Assembly: GCF_003105115.1 (NCBI RefSeq)
Contig: NZ_QETH01000030.1
Span: 1-49,790, forward strand
Source: Flavobacterium sp. HTF
GTDB taxonomy: Bacteria; Bacteroidota; Bacteroidia; Flavobacteriales; Flavobacteriaceae
Reading direction: 5' to 3'
Length of the DNA: 49,790 nt
In this document: positions 17,908-25,256 of the stretch, in pieces
Numbering within the stretch: the stretch's first letter is position 1
How the letters are laid out: every line of letters begins with the position of its first letter
Position numbers and translations under genes: made by a program
Notes under the pieces: model-generated
The model's input: only the letters and a program-made list of their open reading frames with translations
Told to the model about the DNA's origin: nothing
Databases searched by the model: none

Positions 17908-18432
17908 TTATATTTTGCGAAATCTAAATGTTCTATCGCCAGCTGGTGCTGATTCAGAACTATATATGTTATTTTTCCAATTTGGAAACAATGATGGGTT
18001 TGCATTTAGGTATAAATAAATGATTTCCCATCTCGAACCAGCCAACTGTAATTGTTGAGTACTGATATCTTTTAGTGAATTCCTATCAGCTGGTTCACCA
18101 TTTGCTCCCAATTTAATTGTTGCACCAAAAGGTGTGAAGTTTGTGTTTATTTGAAGCACATATTTTGACATAAAATAATCAGCTAATAATGAATTCAATC
18201 CATCTTGATAATAGTTTATATCGAAATACGTGAAAGAACAACCACTAAATAGTGGCGCATAATCAGGATTATCTTTATTCGCTAAAACATCAAAATAAAA
18301 ACGGTCTCCAAGTGTCGATTTTAAATCAACGGTTTGTGCTTGTTCAATAATTGGATTAATCTTCTTAACATCGATTTTTTCACCAATATCTTTAAAGGAT
18401 TGTATTTGTTCTGGCGTTAATAAATTATTCAT
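17908..18432 (-). CDS. Head-tail connector-like phage protein
   Basis: This 174-aa, mainly helical protein has an acidic N-terminus (LLTPEQIQSFKDIGEKID) and a central YFDINYYQDGLNSLLADYFMSKYVL segment split over about residues 68-92. It follows the portal gene with an 8-nt overlap and precedes the fibre gene by 1 bp. Size and place fit the head-tail connector (gp6-like) or neck proteins of Bacteroidota phages. The assignment is by synteny and general resemblance, not by a diagnostic motif. Confidence 0.6.
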   Translation of the reverse strand: MNNLLTPEQIQSFKDIGEKIDVKKINPIIEQAQTVDLKSTLGDRFYFDVLANKDNPDYAPLFSGCSFTYFDINYYQDGLNSLLADYFMSKYVLQINTNFTPFGATIKLGANGEPADRNSLKDISTQQLQLAGSRWEIIYLYLNANPSLFPNWKNNIYSSESAPAGDRTFRFRKI

Positions 18433-19573
18433 TTGTTACTTGAGTCATTTGGATTATTGGTGTTATTTTCCAATTGTTAAATGGATTTATTGGTGTATGA
18501 AAATTTGAAAACAATAATTGGAAAGTATCCGTTATTATATTTCTCTCTTCTTCTTTGTTTTCCCAGTGCGTTTTTTTAGCTTCTTTTAACAATTCACCAG
18601 ATTGTCCGAATATAGAATTATCCCCATCTTCGATTAAGATTGATGGAACACCAAAGGCTTTTCTAATATTTTTTGCTGAAGATTGTTCACTTGATTCAAA
18701 TTGTTTATCATCAATATTTGAATCAATATTTTGAATTAGCATATGCTCAGAAAGAACATCGCTTTGGCCATTAGCTTCAAGTAATAATACACCTGATGAA
18801 TTTTCAGAACCTTTTAAGTCATTGATAGTTTTTTCAAAATCTCTTCGTTCCATATCATCTGTAAATGGTTTGGTAACAAATAATTTAGCTCCAAAAAAAC
18901 CTTTTCTAAGACCTGAATTTTTAAAAACTGATGCTTGATATTCTGAGTCTGCATCATATAAAACTGAATCAACATCTGATAATGAATATAATTCATTGAA
19001 ATCGGCAGTTATATGTAAAAGTTGTCCTTTGTATTTATTCCAACCACCAGCTGCCTCAACTTGCGCTTCTATAATTGCTGGCGATGGATTAAACTTATCA
19101 ATTAAAATGAAATCTTTTTTTTCAATTTTTTTTGATTTTGATTTATCCCAATTATCATAAACAACAAATTTCCCCGAATAACCAGTTGAATCACTTTTTC
19201 CAATTCTAACATCCTCAGAAGTCAGTAAATCAACACTACTTACTTCATATAATGCATTATAATTAACGTGTAAAAAGATATTATTTTGTTCCGAAAATTC
19301 ACGGCTAACAATGCGTAGCAATTGATTGATGTTAAGACCTCTTTTATTGATTATTAGGCTATTTTTATTAGTTATATTTTGAACAAATTCAAATCCTTTT
19401 CCATATATGTATTTCGAATTTAAATCAACACATTGCTTTGCAGTAACGCTTGAATTGATTAGTGATTTCACCAATTGCGGATATGCGTTATCATCTCCCC
19501 AATTATAAATGCCATCTTGCTTGTTATATTTTACCGATAATCTGTTGTCTAGGTCAACTAATTTTATCCTCAC
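18425..19573 (-). CDS. Phage portal protein
   Basis: This 382-aa protein forms the dodecameric ring at one capsid vertex through which DNA passes. Features of the HK97-type portal family are an N-terminal NWGDDNAYPQLVKSLINSS region and a central beta/alpha part with LHITADFN. A long C-terminal stem/crown region follows (FESSEQSSAKNIRKAFGVPS, GDNSIFGQSGELLKEA), where the AFGVPS-type motif is typical. The gene is preceded by a 94-aa gene that it overlaps by one base. Unusually, it lies downstream of the major capsid gene. Confidence 0.88.
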   Translation of the reverse strand: MRIKLVDLDNRLSVKYNKQDGIYNWGDDNAYPQLVKSLINSSVTAKQCVDLNSKYIYGKGFEFVQNITNKNSLIINKRGLNINQLLRIVSREFSEQNNIFLHVNYNALYEVSSVDLLTSEDVRIGKSDSTGYSGKFVVYDNWDKSKSKKIEKKDFILIDKFNPSPAIIEAQVEAAGGWNKYKGQLLHITADFNELYSLSDVDSVLYDADSEYQASVFKNSGLRKGFFGAKLFVTKPFTDDMERRDFEKTINDLKGSENSSGVLLLEANGQSDVLSEHMLIQNIDSNIDDKQFESSEQSSAKNIRKAFGVPSILIEDGDNSIFGQSGELLKEAKKTHWENKEEERNIITDTFQLLFSNFHTPINPFNNWKITPIIQMTQVTNE

Positions 19574-19857
19574 TATTCATTTTCATTTTCATTTTTCGTT
19601 ATTAATTCTTTCCAATTTTCTGGATACTTCTCAAACATTGATATTCGGCTTGGATTTGCTTTTAAAAAACCAATACAAGTATTGTCTGGTGCTTCATCAA
19701 TTGTTATAAATTGACCATCAGCAAATGATATTTTTGAAACACCTAAATCCGCTCTTAATTTGAAATTTGAACTATATTCTTTTGTTGTTTTTTCGATTAT
19801 TTTTTCCACTTTGGGTTTCGATTTTGAAGTGCAACAAGATTTTTTTGGTTTTTCCAT
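19573..19857 (-). CDS. Small Lys/Cys-rich phage protein
   Basis: This 94-aa protein has a basic N-terminus with paired cysteines (KKSCCTSKSKPK), a coiled-coil-like stretch and a compact C-terminal region containing GQFITIDEAPDNTCIGFL. It sits between a terminator/late promoter and the portal gene and is coupled to the portal by a 1-nt overlap. A role in head assembly or in portal expression is possible. It is not recognised. Confidence 0.6.
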   Translation of the reverse strand: MEKPKKSCCTSKSKPKVEKIIEKTTKEYSSNFKLRADLGVSKISFADGQFITIDEAPDNTCIGFLKANPSRISMFEKYPENWKELITKNENENE

Positions 19858-19874
19858 ATTTAATTATTTTTAAT

Positions 19875-19910
19875 AAAAAGGGGTAGATAGCTATACACCA
19901 TCTACCCCTT
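19875..19910 (-). terminator. Terminator hairpin after the tail-tube gene
   Basis: On the minus strand AAGGGGTAGAT (19910-19900) pairs with ATCTACCCCTT (19888-19878) across an 11-nt loop and runs into TTTTTATT. It sits 36 bp beyond the tail-tube stop. A late-type promoter (19911-19940) is fused to its upstream arm, so the hairpin would also form the 5' end of the portal transcript. Confidence 0.7.
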
Positions 19911-19940
19911 AATTATACTATTGTTATCATTCTTTGTAAA
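19911..19940 (-). promoter_or_regulatory. Late-type promoter of the portal operon
   Basis: On the minus strand TCTTTACA (hexamer 19940-19935), a 16-nt gap and GTATAATT (19918-19911) match the late consensus, with an exact TATAAT core. The start of transcription would fall in the terminator hairpin, about 50 bp before the 94-aa gene. Confidence 0.65.
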
Positions 19941-19945
19941 GAAAT

Positions 19946-20524
19946 TTATTCACTCGCAAACAAATCATCGAACTTTGCTTTTGAAGCAGCATAAGTTCCT
20001 TCTAAGTAAACTTTGTAAGGATATGATTCACCAAAATTCTCAACACTTTTAAGTGTAAATAAGAATGAACCGTCATTCTCCAAAGAAGTAAATGAACCTT
20101 CAGACATTTTTAATCCATTCTCAATTCCAAACACTTTGTAACTATCTACATTACCAGTTCCTTTATATTTCGTTTCAACTACAACCACAAATTCACCTTG
20201 AGATAATTCTTTAATTCTTTCGGCATCTGCTGAACCCTGACCAAATACTCTACAAGCAAATGAGTGAGAGAACGTATCTAGGCCATCATTAACTGCGAAC
20301 TCACTAGCAGTTGACCCCAATTGTTTAATCCAACCAATTTCATAACCTGTTGCGCCAGCGTTCAATGTTAAGTTTGTTACTGTTGCACCTGATTGAGTAA
20401 GAGCAGTTAAATCAATATCGACTGTATTGATTAATACAGCTTTTGATTCTAAACCACCTTTAGCTCTGTTTGTAGCATTACAATCATAAGCTATGTTGGC
20501 AGTTAATTTATTTATACAAGACAT
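19946..20524 (-). CDS. Probable major tail tube protein
   Basis: This 192-aa protein is Gly/Thr/Asn-rich with predicted beta-sandwich structure, about the size of siphovirus tail-tube proteins. The central FSHSFACRVFGQGSADAERI and the beta-strand pair near residues 110-150 fit a tube subunit. It follows the major capsid gene by 80 bp, and hairpins on both sides suggest its own strongly expressed mRNA, as expected for an abundant virion protein. The alternative is a head decoration protein. Confidence 0.55.
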   Translation of the reverse strand: MSCINKLTANIAYDCNATNRAKGGLESKAVLINTVDIDLTALTQSGATVTNLTLNAGATGYEIGWIKQLGSTASEFAVNDGLDTFSHSFACRVFGQGSADAERIKELSQGEFVVVVETKYKGTGNVDSYKVFGIENGLKMSEGSFTSLENDGSFLFTLKSVENFGESYPYKVYLEGTYAASKAKFDDLFASE

Positions 20525-20567
20525 ATTTTTATTTCATCTTTTTTCTTTTTCGTTATTATTAAAGATT

Positions 20568-20590
20568 TGGGTGCTTTTAGTAAGCACCCA
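20568..20590 (-). terminator. Hairpin after the major capsid gene
   Basis: TGGGTGCTT (20568-20576) and AAGCACCCA (20582-20590) form a perfect 9-bp stem with a 5-nt loop, 15 bp past the capsid stop. The following tail is only weakly T-rich on the minus strand. Partial termination or mRNA protection is likely. Confidence 0.6.
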
Positions 20591-20604
20591 GTTCTTTACT
20601 TTAA

Positions 20605-21525
20605 TTATGCAGTTACTTTTAATACTGTTAATTCTTGTGGGAATGCGATTTGAGCACCATATTTGAAAGCGATTTTCATCTTAACTTTTTCAATTGCATC
20701 GATGTACACAGTTGAAGCATTATCTTCTTCACCTTCTAAATCAGTTCCAATCCAGAAGTTTGATTTTCTACCAGCGACCACAGTTTTAGAAGTGTTTAAT
20801 CCGTTTAAAGCAATGATTTTAATTTGCGTGCCAGGAATTGTGATTTCTCCATCACTTGAATCAGCATTGTAGTGGAATAAGTTTGCAGTTTTTAATGCAG
20901 TTGTATATGTTCTGAAGTAATCTCTCCCCATATAAACACACATATCTTCCGCATCCAATACTTCAACTGGGATTAATGCATATAATGAGTCAATGCTTGC
21001 AATAGCATTTGCAGTTGTAAATGTTGCAGCTGTAGTTGATGTTACACCTGTTGATGCATTGATTAATTTTAAGTATCCATCAAAGTGTTTTAAGTTTGAA
21101 TTTGAAGTAAGTGTTGTATCACCTTTCCATAATGCATTTTCCATTATTGCAGCAACTTTATCTGTCACAGCATCAACAATTTCTTTTTCAAATACAATTT
21201 CGTCATCAGCAGAACCTGCTTTAATTTGTGATTGCGTATATTTTTGATTTAATACTTTAGGGTCGAAGAATTCACGAACAGCAATTGGAGCTACACTAAG
21301 CATTCTTTGTGAAAATTTCACATCACCACCACCAGCAACATCACTACCAACTGAATCGTTTTGTAATACAACATCAACATCCATTAAGTTGATGGCAGAA
21401 CTTGATTTAATTCCTGTCTGCAATTGGAATAAAGAGGCTGTTTTTGCTCCTAAGATTGAAGCTTTTAAGATTGGAAAATTTTGTTCTTCCGTATAGTTAG
21501 CCAATTGACTTACATTATATGCCAT
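20605..21525 (-). CDS. Major capsid protein
   Basis: This 306-aa protein builds the icosahedral head. It has an N-terminal helical arm, a central E-loop/spine region (FFDPKVLNQKYTQSQIKAG, then EIVDAVTDKVAAIMENALWKGD) and a C-terminal segment near VYIDAIEKVKMKIAFKYGAQIAFPQEL that matches the end of the HK97 fold. It directly follows the protease/scaffold gene, the usual order. The start ATG at 21525 is preceded by an A-rich stretch typical of Bacteroidota initiation. Confidence 0.85.
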   Translation of the reverse strand: MAYNVSQLANYTEEQNFPILKASILGAKTASLFQLQTGIKSSSAINLMDVDVVLQNDSVGSDVAGGGDVKFSQRMLSVAPIAVREFFDPKVLNQKYTQSQIKAGSADDEIVFEKEIVDAVTDKVAAIMENALWKGDTTLTSNSNLKHFDGYLKLINASTGVTSTTAATFTTANAIASIDSLYALIPVEVLDAEDMCVYMGRDYFRTYTTALKTANLFHYNADSSDGEITIPGTQIKIIALNGLNTSKTVVAGRKSNFWIGTDLEGEEDNASTVYIDAIEKVKMKIAFKYGAQIAFPQELTVLKVTA

Positions 21526-21551
21526 TTTTTGTTTTTGTTTTTTTCCTTATG

Positions 21552-22841
21552 TTATTTTGTTTTTGAGGTTAATATTTGAAATGCTCTGCTTGTGTTATCA
21601 GCAGATGATTTCACGTTTGTTTTATTTTCTTTTGTATTTGATGCTTTGAACTCTGAACCAATATTTTTTGCTAATGCTTGGAATTTGGTTTCCAATTCAG
21701 AATTCTTTTGAGCCATTACTTCAATGATACCAAGTAATTTTTCAATGTCTTCATTGTTGCTTTCAACTGGTTCGTCAACTGGTGCTTCATCAGTTTCTGA
21801 TTCTGTAACTGCTTGTTTGATTTCAACGATTTTCCCGTCAGCATCGGCAATTACTCTACTACCGTCCGTTAGCTCATATTCTCCAGCCGACACGCTGTAC
21901 TCAACTTCTTCGTAGGTATATTTTAAAATCTCGCCAACTTCAAAAGATGTATTGTTTACATTGATTTCCCATTTTGCAACTTCTTTGATAATCTCAGCTT
22001 TTGCCAATGGTTCTTCTGTTTCTGGTTCATCAGCAGGAACTTCTTCTTCAGCAGTTTTGATTTCACTTACTGCACCATTTGAAGCAATGATTGTTGACCC
22101 ATCAGGCATTATAAATTCACCTTCTGCTGGTTTGTTGTCAACCACAATTTTTGCATCAACTGTTGGTACTTCTGTAGCATCTAAATCAGGAAAAACAAGT
22201 TCAACACCTGTTGCATCTTGAAGAACCAATTCAGCTTTAATTTTTTTCGATACCAGATTCATTAAGGCATCAATTTTTTTGTTTAGTTTAGTCATTAAAC
22301 TTTCTTCTTTTTCTTCTTTGTTATTGTGTAATATGGCTACCGCTTTCGGTGCAACTTGAAGTTGTGTTGCAAAGCCTAATTCAATTGCTTGTGTTGCACT
22401 TAAATATGTTTCACTTTTAAGTAATGAGTGAATTGTATCCTTATCTAAATCGAGTGCTTCAGCATAGAATTTTACCAGTTTATCTTCTGTCGCTTTTAAT
22501 TCTCCCAAATATTCATTTAGCGTTGAGTAATCGCCAGCAGCTTCTAACCAAGGCAAGTGAATCATCAATGCATTTTCAGCGCCATCTGGAATAATTCTGT
22601 TATCACCAGACATAAAAATCACACTAGCAATCGAGTATGCACGCGTCGTATATGTTGTGATTGATTGAGATAAGTTTTTTAAATAATTGTAGATATCGTT
22701 TCCAGCATCCACATAACCACCTTGTGAATCTATCTTTACTAAAAATGATTCTGCTTTTGATTGTGATTTAACTTGTTTTATTACATCAAGTAGAGTTGTA
22801 TCCTCACCGATTACGCCATTAATGTGTATTGTTCCTATCAT
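21552..22841 (-). CDS. ClpP-like head maturation protease fused to scaffold region
   Basis: This 429-aa protein combines a ClpP-class serine peptidase (about 1-175) with an acidic Glu/Val/Pro-rich C-terminal region. The likely nucleophile is S73 in AYSIASVIFMSGD and the base H95 in MIHLPW. The peptidase region resembles phage prohead proteases that process capsid proteins. The C-terminal part (about 195-429) carries two related acidic beta segments (LPDGSTIIASNGAV-like near 250 and LTDGSRVIADADGKI near 335) and a terminal coiled coil, consistent with an internal scaffold. It is directly upstream of the capsid gene. Confidence 0.85.
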   Translation of the reverse strand: MIGTIHINGVIGEDTTLLDVIKQVKSQSKAESFLVKIDSQGGYVDAGNDIYNYLKNLSQSITTYTTRAYSIASVIFMSGDNRIIPDGAENALMIHLPWLEAAGDYSTLNEYLGELKATEDKLVKFYAEALDLDKDTIHSLLKSETYLSATQAIELGFATQLQVAPKAVAILHNNKEEKEESLMTKLNKKIDALMNLVSKKIKAELVLQDATGVELVFPDLDATEVPTVDAKIVVDNKPAEGEFIMPDGSTIIASNGAVSEIKTAEEEVPADEPETEEPLAKAEIIKEVAKWEINVNNTSFEVGEILKYTYEEVEYSVSAGEYELTDGSRVIADADGKIVEIKQAVTESETDEAPVDEPVESNNEDIEKLLGIIEVMAQKNSELETKFQALAKNIGSEFKASNTKENKTNVKSSADNTSRAFQILTSKTK

Positions 22842-22848
22842 ATAACTG

Positions 22849-22878
22849 AATAGTACTTACACAATGATTGCTTGTAAA
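22849..22878 (-). promoter_or_regulatory. Late-type promoter of the protease-capsid unit
   Basis: On the minus strand GCTTTACA (hexamer 22878-22873), 16 nt and GTACTATT (22856-22849) lie just before the protease ATG at 22841. The leader would be only a few bases long. Confidence 0.65.
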
Positions 22879-22902
22879 GCAGTACCTAATTATTGTTAGG
22901 GA

Positions 22903-23517
22903 TTATTGAAGTAATTGATAGAAGTGTTTTGTTCTGGCGATTCTATCCTGAAGACCATTTGTACCACCATTTACCCTTTTTGAAACAACGGTAATTGAAG
23001 CATCATCAACAGTTTTTGTTAAGTTCCATAACTTATTATTGTCGAAGAAAAATTTGGCCGATTCGAAGAAGTATTTTGTTGAAACTAATCCCGGACTTTT
23101 TATACAATCTTCGCCAACATAATCTGAGAATAACTTGTAGTTAGCCTTACCAGTCAATTGTAATGCACCTCGACCACGATAGTTGAAACCATCACCAGAT
23201 TCTTCATTTCCATTACCCATTCTGTTAGCGTAAACCTTGTTAGCAATCTTTTCTGGTTGATTTGCGAAGGTTTTTGTTGAATCGGTTGTTGGGAAGTATT
23301 TCTTGAAGGTTGTTATCAATCCTTTTGCTGAATAATTGAGATTTTCAGTATCTGAATTGAAATTTCCAGTTTCGTGAGCTATTTGGCCGATGAAGTGTGA
23401 TAAATCTTCATTGGTCTGTATTTTCAATACTTCTTTGAGTTTTAAAAGTGTCTTTTTACCTATAATACCGTCGGCAATTAGGCCATAATTCGATTGAAAT
23501 TGTTGTATTTGATTCAT
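22903..23517 (-). CDS. GH19-type endolysin with N-terminal peptidoglycan-binding helix
   Basis: This 204-aa enzyme probably cleaves glycosidic bonds in peptidoglycan at lysis. A short peptidoglycan-binding-like region (about 1-32, IADGIIGKKTLLKLKEVL) precedes a GH19 lysozyme/chitinase fold. The catalytic acid is E49 in IAHETGNF, followed by the NEESGDGFNYRGRGALQLTG signature at about 104-123. The ATG at 23517 is chosen over one at 23556 because the extension would cover the late-type promoter and repeat. No signal peptide is seen, so export should depend on the holin encoded 10 kb away. Confidence 0.88.
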   Translation of the reverse strand: MNQIQQFQSNYGLIADGIIGKKTLLKLKEVLKIQTNEDLSHFIGQIAHETGNFNSDTENLNYSAKGLITTFKKYFPTTDSTKTFANQPEKIANKVYANRMGNGNEESGDGFNYRGRGALQLTGKANYKLFSDYVGEDCIKSPGLVSTKYFFESAKFFFDNNKLWNLTKTVDDASITVVSKRVNGGTNGLQDRIARTKHFYQLLQ

Positions 23518-23522
23518 ATCAA

Positions 23523-23552
23523 AATGATACTTTCTCCACAACAAAATGTAAA
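23523..23552 (-). promoter_or_regulatory. Late-type promoter of the endolysin gene
   Basis: On the minus strand GCTTTACA (hexamer 23552-23547), 16 nt and GTATCATT (23530-23523) end 5 bp before the endolysin ATG. The left arm of palindromic repeat copy A begins 4 bp upstream of the -35. Confidence 0.65.
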
Positions 23553-23556
23553 GCAC

Positions 23557-23622
23557 AAAAAGGTATCATTTGTCTCTAATAAGAAAGAGAGAAAGATGTA
23601 TAATAACAAATGATACCTTTTT
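23557..23622. repeat. Palindromic element, copy A
   Basis: The 17-nt arms AAAAAGGTATCATTTGT (23557-23573) and its exact complement (23606-23622) enclose a 32-nt purine-rich spacer with TAATAAG, an AG tract and TGTATAA. It lies between the methyltransferase-like stop (10 bp away) and the endolysin promoter. It could fold as a hairpin with T-tails on both strands, i.e. a bidirectional terminator. Copies B (24331) and C (26166) share arms and spacer motifs. Confidence 0.9.
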
Positions 23623-23631
23623 CAACACAAC

Positions 23632-24279
23632 TTAAATTGTACTATTGCTCACGAACATTGCTTGTGCAAAGCCTTGTGAACATAGTGAACGAAAATCAGC
23701 ATCATTTTTGACAAATGACTTGAAGGGTTCAAATTCTGGAATGTATTTGATGGCACTCTTGTGCAGAAATGCCAAAGCTGGCTTCGGTCGATTGGGTCTA
23801 ACGTACAGAAACTCATTTTTTGGCACGTCAGCCCAACTATTGTAAATCGGGTCTGGCATCACGAAATCACCGCCAGTCCAAAGAGCTGTTTTCTTTGTCC
23901 AAGGTGACCCGAATTGCCACGGTTGATATACGTAGTTCGGTTTGCCGAGAACGTCTTTTAAACGACCATTTGCGGGGTTTTCAATGACCCACCATTTTGG
24001 ATTACATTCCTTGATAATTCTGATACAGTGATTCACCAGAAACATACCTTTATCCACATCATTTTGCTTGTGAAAACCGCTTGCTGTTGAAAGTTGTGTA
24101 CAAACTGGATTGGCTACAACACCATATACATTTTTTGGTGGAACATAATTTTCAACACCAATACTTTCACCAACCATTATTACTTTAAAATCATCACTTT
24201 CTTTGAAGAATCTTGTATCACTTCCAAGGTCTGCACACAAGTGTAGTATTATTTTTTCTCCATTATTTGGGATACCCAT
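23632..24279 (-). CDS. Phage C5-methyltransferase-like protein
   Basis: This 215-aa protein has parts of the DNA cytosine-5 methyltransferase pattern: an SAM-motif-like LHLCADLGSDT start, a PC motif (VVANPVCTQLS, catalytic-type Cys about residue 60) and an ENP motif (WWVIENPANGRL). A phage-type segment PWQFGSPWTKKTALW follows. It is shorter than active C5 methylases (about 300 aa or more), so the target domain is minimal. It may modify phage DNA or be degenerate. The gene lies between palindromic copies A and B and has its own late-type promoter. Confidence 0.7.
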   Translation of the reverse strand: MGIPNNGEKIILHLCADLGSDTRFFKESDDFKVIMVGESIGVENYVPPKNVYGVVANPVCTQLSTASGFHKQNDVDKGMFLVNHCIRIIKECNPKWWVIENPANGRLKDVLGKPNYVYQPWQFGSPWTKKTALWTGGDFVMPDPIYNSWADVPKNEFLYVRPNRPKPALAFLHKSAIKYIPEFEPFKSFVKNDADFRSLCSQGFAQAMFVSNSTI

Positions 24280-24293
24280 ATAGTTTTTAAAAG

Positions 24294-24323
24294 AACTATA
24301 CTGTCAAGCAAGGTCATTGTAAA
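24294..24323 (-). promoter_or_regulatory. Late-type promoter of the methyltransferase-like gene
   Basis: On the minus strand ACTTTACA (hexamer 24323-24318), 16 nt and GTATAGTT (24301-24294) precede the ATG at 24279. Palindromic copy B starts 7 bp upstream of the -35, the same arrangement as copy A at the endolysin promoter. Confidence 0.6.
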
Positions 24324-24330
24324 GTCTTCA

Positions 24331-24403
24331 AAAAAGGTATCATTTGTTGTTAATAAGGAAAAAGAGAAGGAGAAGGGTGTATAACGACAAATGATACCTT
24401 TTT
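24331..24403. repeat. Palindromic element, copy B
   Basis: The same 17-nt arms (24331-24347 and 24387-24403) enclose a 39-nt purine-rich spacer, more diverged than in copies A and C but keeping TAATAAG and GTGTATAACG. It lies in the divergent region between the late methyltransferase-like gene and the early plus-strand operon. The rest of this 404-bp non-coding stretch holds promoters and early leader sequences. Confidence 0.9.
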
Positions 24404-24435
24404 GAAAAATTTTTAAAAAAAGTTGGTATTGGGGG

Positions 24436-24467
24436 TTGGGTCGAATATACTTTCAGAAGTATCTTTG
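24436..24467 (+). promoter_or_regulatory. Host-type promoter of the early operon
   Basis: TTG (24436-24438), a 21-nt gap and TATCTTTG (24460-24467) match the Bacteroidota primary-sigma consensus TTG/TAnnTTTG. It would start transcription near 24473 and drive the early genes from the host polymerase, in contrast to the sigma-70-like late sites. Confidence 0.55.
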
Positions 24468-24470
24468 TAT

Positions 24471-24521
24471 ATGACCAGTAAAACAGCAAGAAACCACCAA
24501 CGCTGGCAGTCATTCAATTAA
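24471..24521 (+). CDS. Possible 16-aa leader peptide
   Basis: An ATG at 24471, at the predicted transcription start, opens a 16-codon frame (MTSKTARNHQRWQSFN). It would be leaderless and basic. Several other tiny frames follow in this leader, including a 7-codon one at 24639 inside a hairpin. Coding status is uncertain; it may be a regulatory upstream peptide or nothing. Confidence 0.2.
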   Translation: MTSKTARNHQRWQSFN

Positions 24522-24600
24522 AACTTTATCGAATACAATAGCAGAACCACCAGCTATTGACCAAGTCAATGTTAACAAAAACTTAACAATGATATTTGGT

Positions 24601-24683
24601 CGTTTTCAAATTCGGCCAATATTTATAATAAAGCAATAATGAAAGAGGTCATTGACAGATGACCTAATAAAAAACAGAATAGA
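24601..24683 (+). promoter_or_regulatory. Early leader 1: boxes, hairpin and A-rich start site
   Basis: CGTTTT (24601-24606), 13 nt and TATTTATAATAAA (24620-24632) are followed by a hairpin AGGTCAT/ATGACCT (24646-24652 and 24659-24665). AAAAACAGAATAGAATG then leads into the start at 24684. The same order occurs at 27136-27224 with different stem sequence. It may be a second early promoter plus a structured 5' UTR. Confidence 0.6.
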
Positions 24684-25175
24684 ATGAAATTAACTGAAGA
24701 AAAAGAAGTAATCAAATTGATTGAAAACACATTTGCAAAGTTGAAAACTCAACATATTATCCCACTTCAAGAAAGGCAGAATACTATCAAACAAATTTTT
24801 AAAAATAAATTAGGTGAAGAGAAGTTTGTTCGTAATTACTACAGTATCGAAATTGTACTAGATGAAATGAAGGAACAACCTTCCCTATTTATTGAAGCTG
24901 ATGGAAAAGAATTAGCTTGGGCAAATTATAAACAAAATAGAATTCACGTAAATATGAAATCATTGTTGAATTTCTTGCAATATCCATCAGTGACTGAAAT
25001 TGAATCTAAATATAAAAAAGAAACTAAGTTCATCAGAAGAAATGTAAGTAACAAAGCGGAGCTGGTTAAATGGTTAGTGGCTCACGAATATGCTCACACA
25101 TTAAGATATGAAAAGGTTAACCACACCAACGATTTTTTTCAAAAGGTTGAATACCTTTTTCAAAGTATCAAATAA
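24684..25175 (+). CDS. Zincin-type (SprT-like) metallopeptidase
   Basis: This 163-aa protein has the zinc-binding HExxH motif HEYAH at residues 134-138, with a likely third ligand H147 (VNHTNDFF). The preceding NRIHVNMKSL strand is typical of SprT-like and related minimal zincins. The rest is helical and charged. No signal peptide is seen, so it acts in the cytoplasm. As the first early gene it could cleave a host protein or a phage/host DNA-binding protein; the substrate is unknown. Confidence 0.7.
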   Translation: MKLTEEKEVIKLIENTFAKLKTQHIIPLQERQNTIKQIFKNKLGEEKFVRNYYSIEIVLDEMKEQPSLFIEADGKELAWANYKQNRIHVNMKSLLNFLQYPSVTEIESKYKKETKFIRRNVSNKAELVKWLVAHEYAHTLRYEKVNHTNDFFQKVEYLFQSIK

Positions 25176-25216
25176 ATCACCAATAATTTACATTTTATAC
25201 TAACCACAAAACATAA

Positions 25217-25256
25217 ATGGTTGCCTATGGGCAACCATAACAAAAAAAGTAATACA
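25217..25256 (+). promoter_or_regulatory. Early leader 2: hairpin before the 75-aa gene
   Basis: ATGGTTGCC (25217-25225) and GGCAACCAT (25230-25238) form a perfect 9-bp stem with a TATG tetraloop. An A-rich stretch then leads to the ATG at 25257. The stem sequence differs from the other early leaders while the position relative to the start is similar. Confidence 0.6.

Noticed and set aside
20663..22221. Plus-strand open frames opposite capsid and protease genes
   Set aside because: They are antisense to clearly coding sequence and show no protein-like composition or start context.
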